A stretch of DNA of 64,000 nt from Piezodorus guildinii (Eukaryota > Arthropoda > Insecta > Hemiptera > Pentatomidae). The notes beneath the pieces were generated by a model that worked only from the letters and a program-made list of their open reading frames with translations, made no database searches and was not told the origin of the DNA. The DNA lies in NCBI GenBank assembly GCA_023052935.1, contig CM041294.1:11518414-11582413 (forward strand), given 5' to 3'. Below, piece by piece: positions 10,607 through 20,300 of the stretch (its first letter is position 1; the number at the start of each line of letters is the position of its first letter). The position numbers and the translations under genes were made by a program.

Positions 10607-11505
10607 TTGGGTTGATGCAAAATTAATGCAGGTTTCCTCTATTGCAATATCTTAATTCCAATTGTGTAAACAAAGCTAATCCTAACATTGATCATTATTA
10701 TACCAAAACAAACCTTATCTAATACCCTCTATTTCACCATGAATTTGTTTAGTAAAATCGTTTTGTTCAGTGTGTTCAAAGGTCTTGAATCGAAAATGTC
10801 AAAGTGCGATTTTCGTCAAATTTATTTTTACGAATTTAAATTAGGGCGCAGCGCTGCGCAAACGGCTCGTAATATTAATGAAGTGTGGGGTCAGGGGGCT
10901 ATTAATGAGTGCACGGTGCAGCGTTGGTTCCAGAAGTTTCGCAGAGGAGATTTCGACCTCGAAGAAAAGGAAGGTCGGGGCCGTCATCTTGCTCTGGACA
11001 ACGACCAGCTGAGGTCAAAAGTGGAAGAAGACCCAACCAAAACCACACGAGAAATGGCGGCGGAACTCGGAACTCAAAAATTGCAACGTCTTTGCCCAGC
11101 ATTGATGAATCGGAAGGGGCCGATCCTGCTCCACGATAACGCCAGACCACACGTTGCACAACCAACGCTTCGACGACTGCACGAGTTGGGCTACGAAGTT
11201 CTCCAACATCCGCCTTATTCACCTGACCTCTCTCCTACAGACTTCCACTTTTTCAGGCATCTGGACAACTTTTTGAGGGTGAAAAATTTTCAAAACCAGG
11301 ACGACATTGAAAATTCTTTTCGTGATTTCATTGAGTCCAGGGATTCGGATTTTTTTTCTGGTGGAATAAGAAAGCTTTTTGAACGTTGGCAAAAGTGCAT
11401 TGATTCAGATGGAAATTATTTTGATTAAATATATATGGTTAAAGTAAAGATATGGCGTATTTACAATACCTACTAAAAACCTGCATTAATTTTGCATCAA
11501 CCCAA
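10607..11505 (+). mobile_element. Mariner transposon, internally deleted
   Basis: Perfect 29-bp terminal inverted repeats at 10607-10635 and 11477-11505 (outer bases TTGGGTTGATGC), flanked by TA dinucleotides at 10605-10606 and 11506-11507. The length of 899 bp is well below the roughly 1.3 kb of complete mariners, and the missing DNA lies inside the transposase gene. Perfect TIRs and an open frame suggest a fairly recent insertion, or amplification as a deletion derivative. Confidence 0.95.
10796..11428 (+). CDS. Mariner transposase, in-frame deletion derivative
   Basis: A 210-residue protein with the mariner N-terminal DNA-binding region (FYEFKLGRSAAQTARNIN, then TVQRWFQKFRRGD) joined directly to the C-terminal catalytic part (LLHDNARPH, then YSPDLSPTDFHFF). 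The two remaining acidic residues are separated by 34 residues, as in mariner D,D34D enzymes. The region between residues of about 104 and 105, which should hold the first catalytic Asp, is missing, yet the frame is kept. It resembles the SETMAR/Hsmar1 (cecropia-type) transposase. I chose the ATG at 10796 because it matches the usual mariner N-terminus; upstream codons lack similarity. It should bind TIRs but cannot cut; a repressor role is possible but inferred. Confidence 0.85.
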   Translation: MSKCDFRQIYFYEFKLGRSAAQTARNINEVWGQGAINECTVQRWFQKFRRGDFDLEEKEGRGRHLALDNDQLRSKVEEDPTKTTREMAAELGTQKLQRLCPALMNRKGPILLHDNARPHVAQPTLRRLHELGYEVLQHPPYSPDLSPTDFHFFRHLDNFLRVKNFQNQDDIENSFRDFIESRDSDFFSGGIRKLFERWQKCIDSDGNYFD

Positions 11506-11529
11506 TAGAATTTACAAAATCAAAGGTAG

Positions 11530-11962
11530 TTAAGAGTAAGAACATTTAAAATATTGGCATTTAAGACCTGTCAGGCTATTTCACTGAGGATGAAACCTGT
11601 ATCAAAGCCCACTACAGTTTACAACGATATAGTGAGTTAAATGAAAATCGTTTCAGCCACTTATAAGTACATCATAAAAAGTTGCAAAATGCATGGTACA
11701 AAGTATGACTTCCTGTCAGGCGAAAAAGTTGCTGTAGCATCTCGGGCGTATGTTGTCTTAAATATGAAATTTCAGTTTCATCAGCCTTTTTGTTTGACTA
11801 GAATTACTACAAACACAAATACCTTTTTGCGAGACTCGGTCATTTGGACTCAGGAGACACTACAAAGTGTATTTTCGGTGAAAACTGGGATTCGAAATTT
11901 TTACCATCGCAGTACTTTCCTTTACTATATATTTCACGTACAGCTAAATGAAAGCAAACACT
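11530..11962 (+). mobile_element. HINE-like repeat, 5'-truncated
   Basis: Aligns to the 3' half of the full copy at 7098-7991: the 'aaatatgaaatttcagtttc' block at 11760-11780, then the 'ggactcagg' and 'gtatttTcggt' blocks. The terminal palindrome is decayed. No long CA tract is present. Confidence 0.7.
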
Positions 11963-12356
11963 AATGCTTGTATTTCTTGTGAAAATCCTAATTATAAAAT
12001 ATTCTCGATATTTTCATAAATTTATTCTAGATAAAAAAAGGAATTGTTAAAATGCGGTAACAATAATTGAATTGATTTACAACGTATACTTATCCAGGGA
12101 TTGCATTGTTTTCAGAGTAGGCTAAAGTCTCATAGGAATTTACAAAAGGCTTCTTAATCTTATTGATCTTACACTGACGTAAATTACAAACGCCTGGTAT
12201 TAACATAATATAACTCGGCAATCTGTTTTCATCTACGTGTATTAAGGAAACAACACATTCTCCGGGTTTTAGCATCTCTTTAACCGTTATGTAATGAACA
12301 CAGAGTACACATACTTTCAGTTCCTCTTTTTCCTCCCTATCTATATATCTCATAGA
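11963..12356. other. Unassigned DNA with an 87-codon minus-strand frame
   Basis: A minus-strand frame at 12090-12353 encodes 87 residues with a Cys-X2-Cys pair near the N-terminus (VCVLCVH) and charged, non-repetitive composition. I do not recognise it. It could be a fragment of an unknown element or exon, or chance; no splice or promoter context supports it. Confidence 0.3.
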
Positions 12357-12703
12357 TTCTAAAAACTTAAAGGTTAGAATTTATAAAACTATTATTCTTC
12401 CAACGGTTCTTTACGGATGTGAAACGTGGCCGCTTACTTTGAAGGATGAACAACGGCTTCAGGTTTTCGAAATAAGGTAATGAGTAAAATATTTCGGAAT
12501 CCGTTCCTCACAAGTTAGTATTTACTGATCCGACTGGTAGGCGTCCGAAAGGTAGACCGAAGCGTTGATTGGAGGATTGCGTTAAGGCTGATCTTGGGGG
12601 CTTGGGCTTGAAAGGTGAACATAGGACGAGTCTGTGCAGGCGAAGTTTGGTGGTATTGGCATCGAACCTTTGGGTTCGGCAAGCCTATTATTATTATTAT
12701 GGT
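12357..12703 (+). mobile_element. RTE-1 LINE 3' end with internal deletion
   Basis: Starts with the 'aaacttaaaggttagaattt' block shared with 9340-9360 and 30058-30077. It lacks about 150 bp relative to 16880-17465, retains the C-terminal basic region, and ends in (TTA)n at about 12688-12700. Confidence 0.75.
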
Positions 12704-12754
12704 TAAAGTGAACAGAATACACATTACATTTAAATTAACTAATAAACTTTTTTT

Positions 12755-12915
12755 GAGAGAAGTTGGTTGAGGGTGCAGTCAATTTAACACACAATTAAGC
12801 GTAAACTTAATTTATTGGTGCCGACGTTTCGGCCTAAATTATAGGCCTTCTTCAGGGTGGTTGTGTGAGCTCAGAAGGCGTCAGTCAACAACAATGACTG
12901 AATCATTGTAATAAA
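12755..12915 (-). mobile_element. Penelope-like terminal-repeat fragment
   Basis: Shares the 'ggttg.gggtgc' end block with 21655-21675 and the complement of 10395-10430, and carries a hammerhead motif on the minus strand. It abuts a HINE copy at 12924. Confidence 0.6.
12820..12858 (-). ncRNA. Hammerhead ribozyme motif
   Basis: Minus strand: core CTGAAGA (the variable position 7 is A rather than U), stem II GGCC/GGCC, GAAAC, GTC. Stem I has two G-C pairs and one mismatch. Plausibly active in a dimer. Confidence 0.65.
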
Positions 12916-12923
12916 CTTTTTGC

Positions 12924-13575
12924 TTTTACTTAACTACATATCACATTAAGGAAAAGTATTGCGATCGTTAAAATTTTTCAATTCCAGTTTTGAACGGAAA
13001 TCTACGTTTTAGGGTACCCTGAGTCCAAATGACCGTGTCCCACAAAAAGGTCTGTGTGTCTGTGTGTGTGGTAAGTCTAGCGATAAGTTTTATAAAAATT
13101 AAATTTATTATTTTAAAAGCGTCTATGGCTGAGATGTGACAGCAACTTATCAAATAAAATCAGGGAACCAGAAGATCCACTTTATCCCATGCATTTTCCA
13201 CCTTTTTACGATTTTCTCTAAAACGGCTTTAACGATTTTGATTAAACTCACTATATCGATGTAAAATATAATTGGCTTTAATATGGTGTAGGTTTAATTC
13301 TGATTGAAATAGTCTGATAGGCCCTAAATCCCTTTTCTCTAAAGTATCTTCAATTTTGTAGTTTCGACAAAATTAATCATTTCATGATGTTAGCATTGAA
13401 AAAAAAAAACGGTTAAATGTAAATTGTTTTATGGATAAAAAATTTATATTGGTATATTGTTTAATCTAAAACATGTGTTTCCAACGAAAATGAATATATT
13501 TCTTTAAACCTTTTGAATTTAATAGTTTTTACCATCGAGGTAAGTGAAAGCCGAGTGTGGCCCGCACCAGATTTT
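12924..13575 (-). mobile_element. HINE-like repeat with internal deletions
   Basis: Both ends are present in reverse orientation: the microsatellite and 'gtattgcgatcg' segment near 12955, and the complement of TCTGGTGCGGG near 13562-13573. The copy is shorter than 890 bp because of internal losses. Confidence 0.75.
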
Positions 13576-13974
13576 ATAAAATATGTAAATATTATTGAAC
13601 AAGTAAAGATGACTTCCTAAACGCAGAGGGGATCAAATCGAAATATTTAAAAACGCTACGAACTAATCTTACAAGCCAGTATTGTTAAATTAATACTTAT
13701 TAAAATTATGCTTAGCATCCCGAACTTGGGAGCCTAAAGATAACCTACAACCACCGACAGAGTCTCCCCCCGTAAAGTTGCTAACTGTGATGAATTAATA
13801 TTGTACAAGTTGCGCTGAGTTCTGTTTGAACAGAAAACTCCTCCGGAAGTAGGGAAAGCCAACAGAACAGATGGTCCAGGCTCACCGGGATTTAATTAAC
13901 GGTGTGGTCACTACTTCGCTCCCAGCCATAATTGTCTTTCACTCCAACTGTATCCGCTTCGTATCAAGCCTTAT
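13576..13974. other. Intergenic, no gene seen
   Basis: No frame or repeat recognised. Slightly higher GC from 13740 onward. Confidence 0.5.
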
Positions 13975-13976
13975 TA

Positions 13977-14881
13977 TTGGGTTGTGTCACATAACAGGTC
14001 CGTTTTCAAGGTAAAGGATTTTTATTAAAAATACGATATGAAAACAAGATAATTTTATTCGAAGTATTTACCTTCTTTTTCTACACATTTTTCCCAACGG
14101 GACACCAACTTCTATCCCCTTATTATTATCCCCGAACTGAAAAACTCTGAGCGTTGAAGTGAAATAAATTCTGAAAACGCACTTTTCACTTGATCTTCAT
14201 TTTCAATGTTTTCCTTTGACGAAGCTGTCTAAATTCCTGAACAGGTGGTAATCTGTTGGAGACAAGTCGGGAGAATAAGGTGGGTGCGGAAGAACTTAGT
14301 AGCCCAGTTCTGTCAATTTTTGCACGGTATGTTGTGTCTTGCTGCCGCTCAGTGAGATCATGAGGTGCCCAAGTATCGAGCTTTTTTACTTTCCCAATAC
14401 ACTTTAAATGTCCGGAAACGGTAGATGCACTTGCGTTTAGTTGTGCTGAGAGTCCTTTGACTGTTTGGTAGGGGTTTCCTTCTACTGTATGTTTGAGGAC
14501 ATCGTTGTCTATTACGGATGAAGTCTTCCTCGGGGCAAGTTTTCCAAGTCGGTATCTCCAGCTTAAAACTTAGTAAACCAACGGCGAATGGTCCGTTCAT
14601 TAACACTCCCTTACCCAAACGCCTTGCAAATATTTCTAGCGGCCTCAGCTGCTGAATGGCCGAGTTTAAACTCGTACAAAAATATTACTCGAAAATCGCG
14701 TTGAAGGTATACTAAAAAGTGGGTAATTGATTGGAAACTAATGTGTATAATACAAAGGTAGAGGATTAGTAACTGTTTACTTTAAATATGTAAACCTTCG
14801 GAAGGAAACAACAGAGACCTGCAAAATCCTTTATGTATTTCAGAAACTATTAAATCGGACATTTCATGTGAAACAACCCAA
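13977..14881 (-). mobile_element. Second mariner copy, decayed and shortened
   Basis: Ends with imperfect TIRs of about 25 bp (outer bases TTGGGTTGT) at 13977 and 14881, flanked by TA at 13975-13976 and 14882-14883. It is 905 bp long. The outer seven bases match those of the mariner at 10607, but the rest of the TIR differs, so it belongs to a different mariner lineage. Confidence 0.88.
13985..14730 (-). pseudogene. Mariner transposase remnant
   Basis: Reading the minus strand from about 14720 in several frames shows mariner N-terminal features: an FLYEFK-type start near 14680, a helix-turn-helix region, then SASTVSGHLK and a KVKKLDTWAPHDL segment near 14370-14450. The catalytic centre is missing or unreadable beyond about 14330, and several stops and frameshifts are present. 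The 86-codon frame at 14358-14618 is a shifted reading of this gene, not a separate protein. Confidence 0.75.
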
Positions 14882-15310
14882 TATAACCATCAAATTAAAA
14901 CTCAATCAAATTTATATATGTATATGTTTGCTATGTTTTTAACCTGCTGCTTTTCTAAGGCAGCGGTATCTTCAAAAAAAAAAAAAAAAAAAAAAGCCAC
15001 CTCTTCTTGTAGATGGAACCCGACTCACTCTTCCTCAGGATCAAACTTGACTCCTCTTTCCAATCTTCTCTCCATCGTCGTCACCTCGGCGGGACTGATA
15101 TGGAAAGTACAGCCTTTGTCCACCCTTGTATAGTTACCAGGCGTACCGCGGGGGCAGCCCAAGCCCACGGGCAATCCAAGGGGTTTGGGAAATGCCTTTT
15201 GATGTTTTGCCGACAAAGGCTTCTTAATATTTAATTGTTTACTGGAAGGAATTAGTCCGGGTGGCGGTCATTGAATGAAACAACTAAATAGTTTCAACTA
15301 TTTATTGTTT

Positions 15311-15348
15311 GCCAACGTTTCGACCCCTTTGTGGGTCATCATCAGGGC
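15311..15348 (-). ncRNA. Hammerhead ribozyme motif
   Basis: Minus strand: GCC, CTGATGA (15339-15345), stem II GACCC/GGGTC type, GAAAC, GTT cleavage triplet, GGC. All core positions are intact. Confidence 0.72.
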
Positions 15349-15406
15349 GCATGGTGGAGAATGGAAACTTTTTTTCCATTCTCCAGTTTTCATTCTCCCA
15401 CCATGC

Positions 15407-15440
15407 GCCCTGATGATGACCCACAAAGGGGGTCGAAACG
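15407..15440 (+). ncRNA. Hammerhead motif lacking the cleavage site
   Basis: CTGATGA at 15410-15416, stem II GACCC/GGGTC, GAAAC at 15435-15439, but the following bases are GATAAAC instead of GTTGGC. Both the cleavage triplet and the 3' strand of stem I are lost. Confidence 0.6.
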
Positions 15441-15474
15441 ATAAACAATAAATAGTTTCAACTATTTATTGTTT

Positions 15475-15513
15475 GCCAACGTTTCGACCCCCTTTGTGGG
15501 TCATCATCAGGCG
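15475..15513 (-). ncRNA. Hammerhead ribozyme motif
   Basis: Same layout as 15311-15348, with CTGATGA (minus strand) at 15504-15510, a GACCC/GGGTC-type stem II, GAAAC and GTT. The base next to the core is changed from GCC to GC, which may weaken stem I. Confidence 0.65.
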
Positions 15514-15572
15514 CATGGTGGGAGAATGGAAACTTTTTTTTCCATTCTCCAGTTTTCATTCTCCCACCATGC

Positions 15573-15604
15573 GCCCTGATGATGACCCACAAGGGGTCGA
15601 AACG
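15573..15604 (+). ncRNA. Hammerhead motif lacking the cleavage site
   Basis: CTGATGA at 15576-15582, stem II present, GAAACG at 15599-15604 followed by ATAAAC. The same loss occurs as in the other plus-strand copy of this cluster. Confidence 0.58.
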
Positions 15605-15770
15605 ATAAACAATAAATAGTTGAAACTATTTAGTTGTTTCATTTAATGACCGCCACCCGGACTAATTCCTTCCATAATTCTCAACGGTCAACTAATTACA
15701 TCCACATTTAATTGTTTAATATTAGAATTATTTAATAATGAACTCCCATCAGTATCCTCAATACATACAA

Positions 15771-15796
15771 TATATATATATATATATATATATATG
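15771..15796. repeat. (TA)n microsatellite
   Basis: About 13 TA units between the solo LTR end and the RTE-2 fragment; it may be that LINE's 3' tail. Confidence 0.9.
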
Positions 15797-16150
15797 CCTC
15801 TCCTGAAGGAGTCCTTCTGGAGTACTTCTGGGTTATGAGCTCGCTGCTTGTTTTTCAATTTCTTGACATTTCAATTCCCAATCTGTTCGATCTTCTGTTT
15901 TCCTGTGCCAAGATATTCCTTCTGGTTTTTTAATCTCTTTCCTTGCTTGCGTTTCTTCCCGAGAGGTGTCCATTCGGTAACTGCCTTGCTCCACCTGGGG
16001 TCCTTTGTTCGCATTAAATGTCCAGCCCATTTCCATTTTAACTTCCTTATGCAACCCACAGCATCCCTCACCAAAGTGGTCTCTCTCAGAGTCGATTTTT
16101 TTACTTTATGCTTTAAATTCACCTTTGTCAATGCTCCTCTCCATTCTTCT
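15797..16150 (-). pseudogene. RTE-type LINE C-terminus (family RTE-2)
   Basis: The minus strand encodes a C-terminal LINE region with the motif KLKWKWAGHLMRTKDPRW followed by a basic GKKRKQGKR stretch, typical of the segment after the RT core in RTE/BovB-like elements. Two neighbouring frames (15833-16054 and 15871-16131) share the region, which indicates a frameshift. It differs from RTE-1. The RT core is absent. Confidence 0.72.
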
Positions 16151-16329
16151 TTGCCAAACGTTAATTCTTCCTTTCTAAGATTTAGTGAGGGACCATGTCT
16201 GGCTTCAATAAGTCAAAGTTGGGAGAATACAATAGGTATTGAATATTAGCCTTTTCCATTTGATTTCGGTGGAGCTTTTCATTAGGCGATCCGTTTTTGA
16301 ATTTCTTTGGAAAGGCGGTCATCGGATGA

Positions 16330-16394
16330 TATGGTCTGTCCTAGGTCTGTCTTAGGTCTGTCCTAGGTCTGTCCTAGGTATGTCCTAGGTAATG
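16330..16394. repeat. 11-bp tandem repeat
   Basis: About five units of GGTCTGTCCTA with single-base variants, then a partial copy near 16400. Confidence 0.9.
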
Positions 16395-16599
16395 ATATGG
16401 TCTGCCTAGGTAAGTGATTTGACTAATTATATTTTAGCGAGAGTTTTCTATTTTGGATATATTTTCTGAATTTGTCATTATTTTAGTTTTGGATAAATTC
16501 CTAACAAGACCAACCCGACCACACACTATCTCCAAGTCCTTCAGCATTTCTATTAACTCGCCCTGGGTACATGATACTAATTCCTTTGTATAGGTGGAA

Positions 16600-16745
16600 T
16601 AATCAGGAGTCAATCCTTTTTTGAATTTTTTTAATTTTGCCAACGTTTCGGCTCAAGCTTGTGAGCCATCATCAGGGCATTGCTGAGCCATGTCCAAGCA
16701 TGAACTGACTCCTGATTATTCCACCTATAATAGTTTCTACAGTCG
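16600..16745 (-). mobile_element. Penelope-like terminal-repeat fragment
   Basis: Carries a hammerhead motif and flanks ('attccacctata', 'gtttctacagtcgactatac') that match those of the 44.9-45.1 kb inverted repeat. The string 'ctgattattccacctata' also appears in complementary form upstream (16590-16610), so the copy has inverted ends. Confidence 0.6.
16639..16678 (-). ncRNA. Hammerhead ribozyme motif
   Basis: Minus strand: GCC, CTGATGA (16669-16675), stem II GGCTC/GAGCC, GAAAC, GTT, GGC. Stem II differs from the other families in both strands, which preserves pairing. Confidence 0.72.
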
Positions 16746-16879
16746 ACTATACATCCTCAATATTAATTGCTTTGGTTTTGCATTCCAAATTTCTAAGAGC
16801 AAATTCTAGGACCGCTATAAAGAGAGTTGGAGAGAGAGAGTATATATAAGTAAGATTTTAAATTGAGTAGTGATATAGA

Positions 16880-17465
16880 ATTTAATAATAATAATAGGCT
16901 TACCGAACCCGAAGCTTCGATGCCGACACCACCAAACCTCGCCTGCACAGACTCGTCCAATGTTCACCAATCAAGCCCAAGCTCCCTAGATCAGCCTTAA
17001 CGCAATCCTCCCATCTACGCTTCGGCCTACCTTTTGGACGCCTACCAGTCGGATCAGCAAATACCAACTTTCTCGGAATCCGCTCGGCATCGAGCCCAAA
17101 AACTTTACTCACCCATTTGAGTTTCCGCGATGCTATCAACTCAATTATATTCACAGAGTACAAATTCCGCAATTCCGCGTTGTGCAACCTTCTAAATCCC
17201 CAGTGGCCTCATCTCTCTTTGGACCAAATATTTTACGCAGTACCTTATTTTCGAAAACCTTAAGCCGTTGTTCATCCTTCAAAGTAAGCGGCCACGTTTC
17301 ACATCCGTAAAGAACCGTCGGAAAAAATAAAAGTTTTATAAATTCTAACCTTTAAGTTTTTAGACAGAAGCCGCGAGCTAAGTAACTTAGCAACTGAATA
17401 ATAACACGCATTTCCCACCTTTAATAGGGACTTTATTCGTTCCTGGATTTCATTTTTTCTTGTTA
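16880..17465 (-). mobile_element. RTE-1 LINE 3' portion, best-preserved copy
   Basis: A 5'-truncated LINE in reverse orientation with a TTA-type tail at about 16880-16893. It holds the segment from just after the RT core (17463) to the C-terminus. At least four further copies in the window share this end. Confidence 0.85.
16900..17187 (-). pseudogene. RTE-1 LINE C-terminal coding fragment
   Basis: An open frame of 95 codons covering the C-terminal end of a LINE polyprotein: RKLKWVSKVFGL, IPRKLVFADPTGRRPKG and a basic RPKRRWEDCV motif, then a conserved DLGSLGL...W region. This domain follows RT in RTE-like elements and is thought to aid nucleic-acid binding. The frame is lost near 17187, where the upstream region (17188-17463) reads in another frame, so it is not a functional gene. 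Confidence 0.75.
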
Positions 17466-17469
17466 AGAA

Positions 17470-17930
17470 TTTAGTAAGAATAAAAATATCGTATTGTTAA
17501 TTCCACAACTTTATTTAAATAGCACAAAGTTTCGGATGATTCGCTATCTTCAGATGCAACAAAAAAAAAATATATATGACTATAAAGGACATAAATTATA
17601 ATTATGTAAATCTTAAAACCTTTAATAAATTATAAAATAATAATAAATGAATAATTTAATTTATATTAATATATCACATGAGGTAAGTGAAAGTCATGCG
17701 TTACGTGCTCCAGATTGTTTTTACTTAATTTGTAATATTTTTTATTTACTCTTTCTCATTATTATTCTTATTATGTAAGGAGCGGTTCGGTCAGGTGGAT
17801 TGAATATATGACACTCTGCTTCAATATAAACTATCTAGCATATATAATAAAAATAATAATAATACTAACAAAATAAATATTAAAAGACTAAAGTATAAAT
17901 AAATAAAATAAAAAATATGGATCACCTGCA
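17470..17930. other. Possible degenerate hammerhead repeat and HINE end, otherwise blank
   Basis: At 17490-17545 the minus strand has CTGAAGA and GAAAC-like elements with a poor stem II, perhaps a decayed Penelope-like end. At 17680-17717 there is a short match to the HINE 5' end in reverse orientation. The rest is AT-rich with no gene. Confidence 0.35.
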
Positions 17931-18217
17931 GCAGTCTGGCTAGCATAACTGCATTATATGCCAAACGTGCCAAACGTCACGGGTTCGAACCCGCAGGTGG
18001 TCCTAGGAGTTTTTAATGAGAGTAAACAATCCTTAATTATGCCGTCCTTCGGAGGGGACGTTATGAGGTGGTTCTGTGCCTGTGGGATGTCAGGTACTCG
18101 TTAAAGATCTCTATCCTAATTAAACCTGGACAGGCAAAAATTAGGACTCCTACTGTAGTATCGTCCGTTTAGTCATAGTATAGTATAAAGTGACGTTAAA
18201 TAAATAAACAACAACCA
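17931..18217 (+). mobile_element. SINE S1, nearly complete copy
   Basis: tRNA-like head with an A-box (TGGCTAGCATAACTG near 17957) and a B-box (GGGTTCGAACCC near 17982), then a body with the 'ccgtccttcggaggggacg' block, and a tail ending in short AAATAAATAAA repeats. About 287 bp. Use this as the reference for the truncated copies. Confidence 0.85.
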
Positions 18218-18299
18218 AAACCTCGTTGAAGAGACTAATAATAACATTTTAGCAGCTGACATAACCTTCTTATTTTGCACCATGTAGGTGTTTGAGTTC

Positions 18300-18420
18300 T
18301 ATAAATACAGGGATCCTGAACTAATTAAACCTGAAAAAGCTAAGTATAGGACTCTCAATGTAGCACCTTCCGATTTGCCAATGCAGCATAAAGAGAACTT
18401 CAATTAATAAACTAACAAAA
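18300..18420 (+). mobile_element. SINE S1 tail
   Basis: Diverged copy of the S1 3' part ('aattaaacctg', 'aggactctcaatgtag', A-rich end). The head is missing. Confidence 0.6.
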
Positions 18421-18721
18421 CCAACAAAAGAATAAACACTGTTTTATGGCCGGATAAGAAGGCGATTAGCAGATATCCCGCCCAAAGCTAATTTTTTTCC
18501 CCTAATTTTTGGATACCCAGTGAGTGTCTGCTTTCTAGTGGGGTTCCATCCAGTAGAATATTATGACATATTATGACAGGTCCACACCATCCCTTTAGCC
18601 CTTCTATATCGCCTTAAAACGTTCTCAACACTAATTCTACTTATTCCCACCTGTGAGTGAAACCATGTGTCTATATAATGAGAAAAAAAAGTAAGGTTTT
18701 TGTACCATTTAAAGAAAAAAA

Positions 18722-19611
18722 TCTGGTGCGGGCAACACACGACTTTCACTTACCTCAATTTTTAAAATCAATGAAAGAATTTTCATATACAGTTAGAGAT
18801 AAAAATACGTGAAATTATTAAGGAATTAATTAAATTAAATTTCTATAGAAATATGTGTTTGATTCAAAAATCTATTATATTATTATCTAAAATAATCAGT
18901 TAGTGTTATGTTCATTTCATCACTCTCTATTAACTTTTAAAAGCTTGTGTATGAGATGATAATATTTCTAAAATCTTTAGCTTTCCAACGGTATATCATA
19001 TTACTGCTCTTATGTTCAAAAACGAAAAATTGCATTAAAAAAATATTTTTTCTGTTTTCTCCTTTAGTTGGGTATCGAATTTATTCAATTTATATATTTA
19101 CTAGTTTTTCATCAGCGTTAACAAGATAATCTAGTTATTATTATTGAATCTACAAAATTAAAGGTACTTTAGGGGAAGCAAATTTAAAATATCGGCATTT
19201 AAGCCCTGTCAGACCATTTTTATCTAAATAAAACCTACATGATATTAAAGCCCATTAAATTTTACATCGATATAGTGAGTTTAATCAAAATCGTCGGAAC
19301 CGTTTTTGAGAAAATCGAAAAAAGGTGCAAAATGCATGGTATAAAGAGCCTCTTCTGGTAGGCTCATTTTGATGAAAAAAGTTTTGTCACGTCTCGGGCG
19401 TATAGATGTCTTAAATATGAAATTTCAGTTTCATAGGACTTACCGTTTCCGACCGGGAGTTACCACACACACACACACACACACCTTTTTTCGGGACTTG
19501 GTTATTTGGACTCAGGGGACCCTAAAACGTGTATTTCCGTTGAAAACTGGAATTCGAAAATTTTCACGATCGCAATACTTCCCCTTACTATATATAGTAA
19601 GTGAAAGTAAA
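18722..19611 (+). mobile_element. HINE-like repeat, full length
   Basis: Begins TCTGGTGCGGGCAACACAC and ends with the CTTACTATATATAGTAAG palindrome plus TGAAAGTAAA, about 890 bp. The CA tract (19466-19486) is short. Very close to 7098-7991, which implies recent activity of the family. Confidence 0.85.
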
Positions 19612-20165
19612 AAGACAAATTGTAACAACCATTAGGACTATATAAATAATGTAGGTTTTCTCAACATTTTTAAAGGATTATTAATCAATAGAAACTTATT
19701 ATTGGCAAGGTTAGAATTATGGTCGGTGAGGAAAGCGATTTGGAAACAACAACCTATTTTGAAACAACTTAACTTTGTGGCGGAAGCTCTACACGCTCAC
19801 TCACAGATAGCGCTAGCGGCGGCCACATGGGTTACCGGCTGATTATATTATATATGTATTGCCGGTTATTAACAATAATAAAAAGCAATTCATTACAATT
19901 AGGTTTTTCTTCAAATGAGAAAATTAAATTTTTTGTAAGCAAGACATGTCTTTGCTAGAATAAGAGCATTGGTATGACGTATCGTTTTAAAGCGCACGAT
20001 TGTAGAAGAATTTAAGTTAAACAAGTTTTACGCGTTAATATAAAGTTGTTATAATTCTGTAAAGTTATGGAAATCTCTTCTTTTCAAATGAACTGATGAT
20101 CCCAAACTATCAAACACTAAATCGGTCAAAAAGTGTTTTCTTAAAGATAAATAACACCACACTGA
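19612..20165. other. Intergenic, no gene seen
   Basis: No frame over 60 codons. A GC-richer patch at 19780-19840 has no recognisable identity. Confidence 0.5.
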
Positions 20166-20300
20166 TATTTGACACGTTCCAAGCAGGGGTGGCGACACAC
20201 TTAAATAAATAATTTTGTCACAGCCTGGTTTCGAACCTAGAACCCGAAAAACAACAGGATAGTGTTCTGTCTACTAGGGCGCCCCGCAACCTAAGAAAAT
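20166..20300 (-). mobile_element. tRNA-derived SINE (third family)
   Basis: Minus-strand head with a B-box GGTTCGAAACC near 20226-20240 followed by CTGTGACAAAAT. A related head with a similar post-B-box string lies at 28481-28600. The acceptor and anticodon stems do not fold as a functional tRNA. Confidence 0.5.

Larger units (their letters stand above)
15242..15705. mobile_element. Palindromic Penelope-like insertion with four hammerheads
   Basis: A 464-bp insertion in the solo LTR, bounded by the 13-bp direct repeat ATTTAATTGTTTA at 15229-15241 and 15706-15718. Inside, the sequence alternates orientation: minus, plus, minus, plus copies of the same hammerhead-bearing unit, and the outer ends ('ggaattagtccgggtggcgg' and its complement) are inverted. 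This is a head-to-head/tail-to-tail arrangement of partial terminal repeats, without coding sequence. Confidence 0.75.
14926..15770 (-). mobile_element. Solo LTR relative of the 47.96-52.85 kb element, interrupted
   Basis: Homologous to the 801-bp LTRs at 47960-48760 and 52050-52850 (the 'tgcttttctaaggcagcggt' block at 14950-14969, the 'gatgttttgccgacaaagg' block at about 15200, and the 'cagtatcctcaatacat' end at 15750). An internal deletion is marked by an A-run at 14977-14994. A Penelope-like insertion occupies 15242-15705. Confidence 0.78.

Noticed and set aside
10902..11222. Three overlapping frames on both strands within the mariner
   Set aside because: Shadows of the transposase frame at 10796-11428.
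14358..14618. 86-codon minus-strand protein
   Set aside because: A shifted reading of the decayed mariner transposase; the correct motifs are in other frames.
17490..17545. Additional hammerhead
   Set aside because: Has CTGAAGA and GAAAC, but stem II pairs poorly and the cleavage triplet is changed; noted only as possible.
17931..18010. tRNA gene suggested by good A and B boxes
   Set aside because: No acceptor-stem pairing, and the sequence continues into a repeated SINE body; the same holds for 580-712, 8772-9015, 20166-20300 and 28481-28600.
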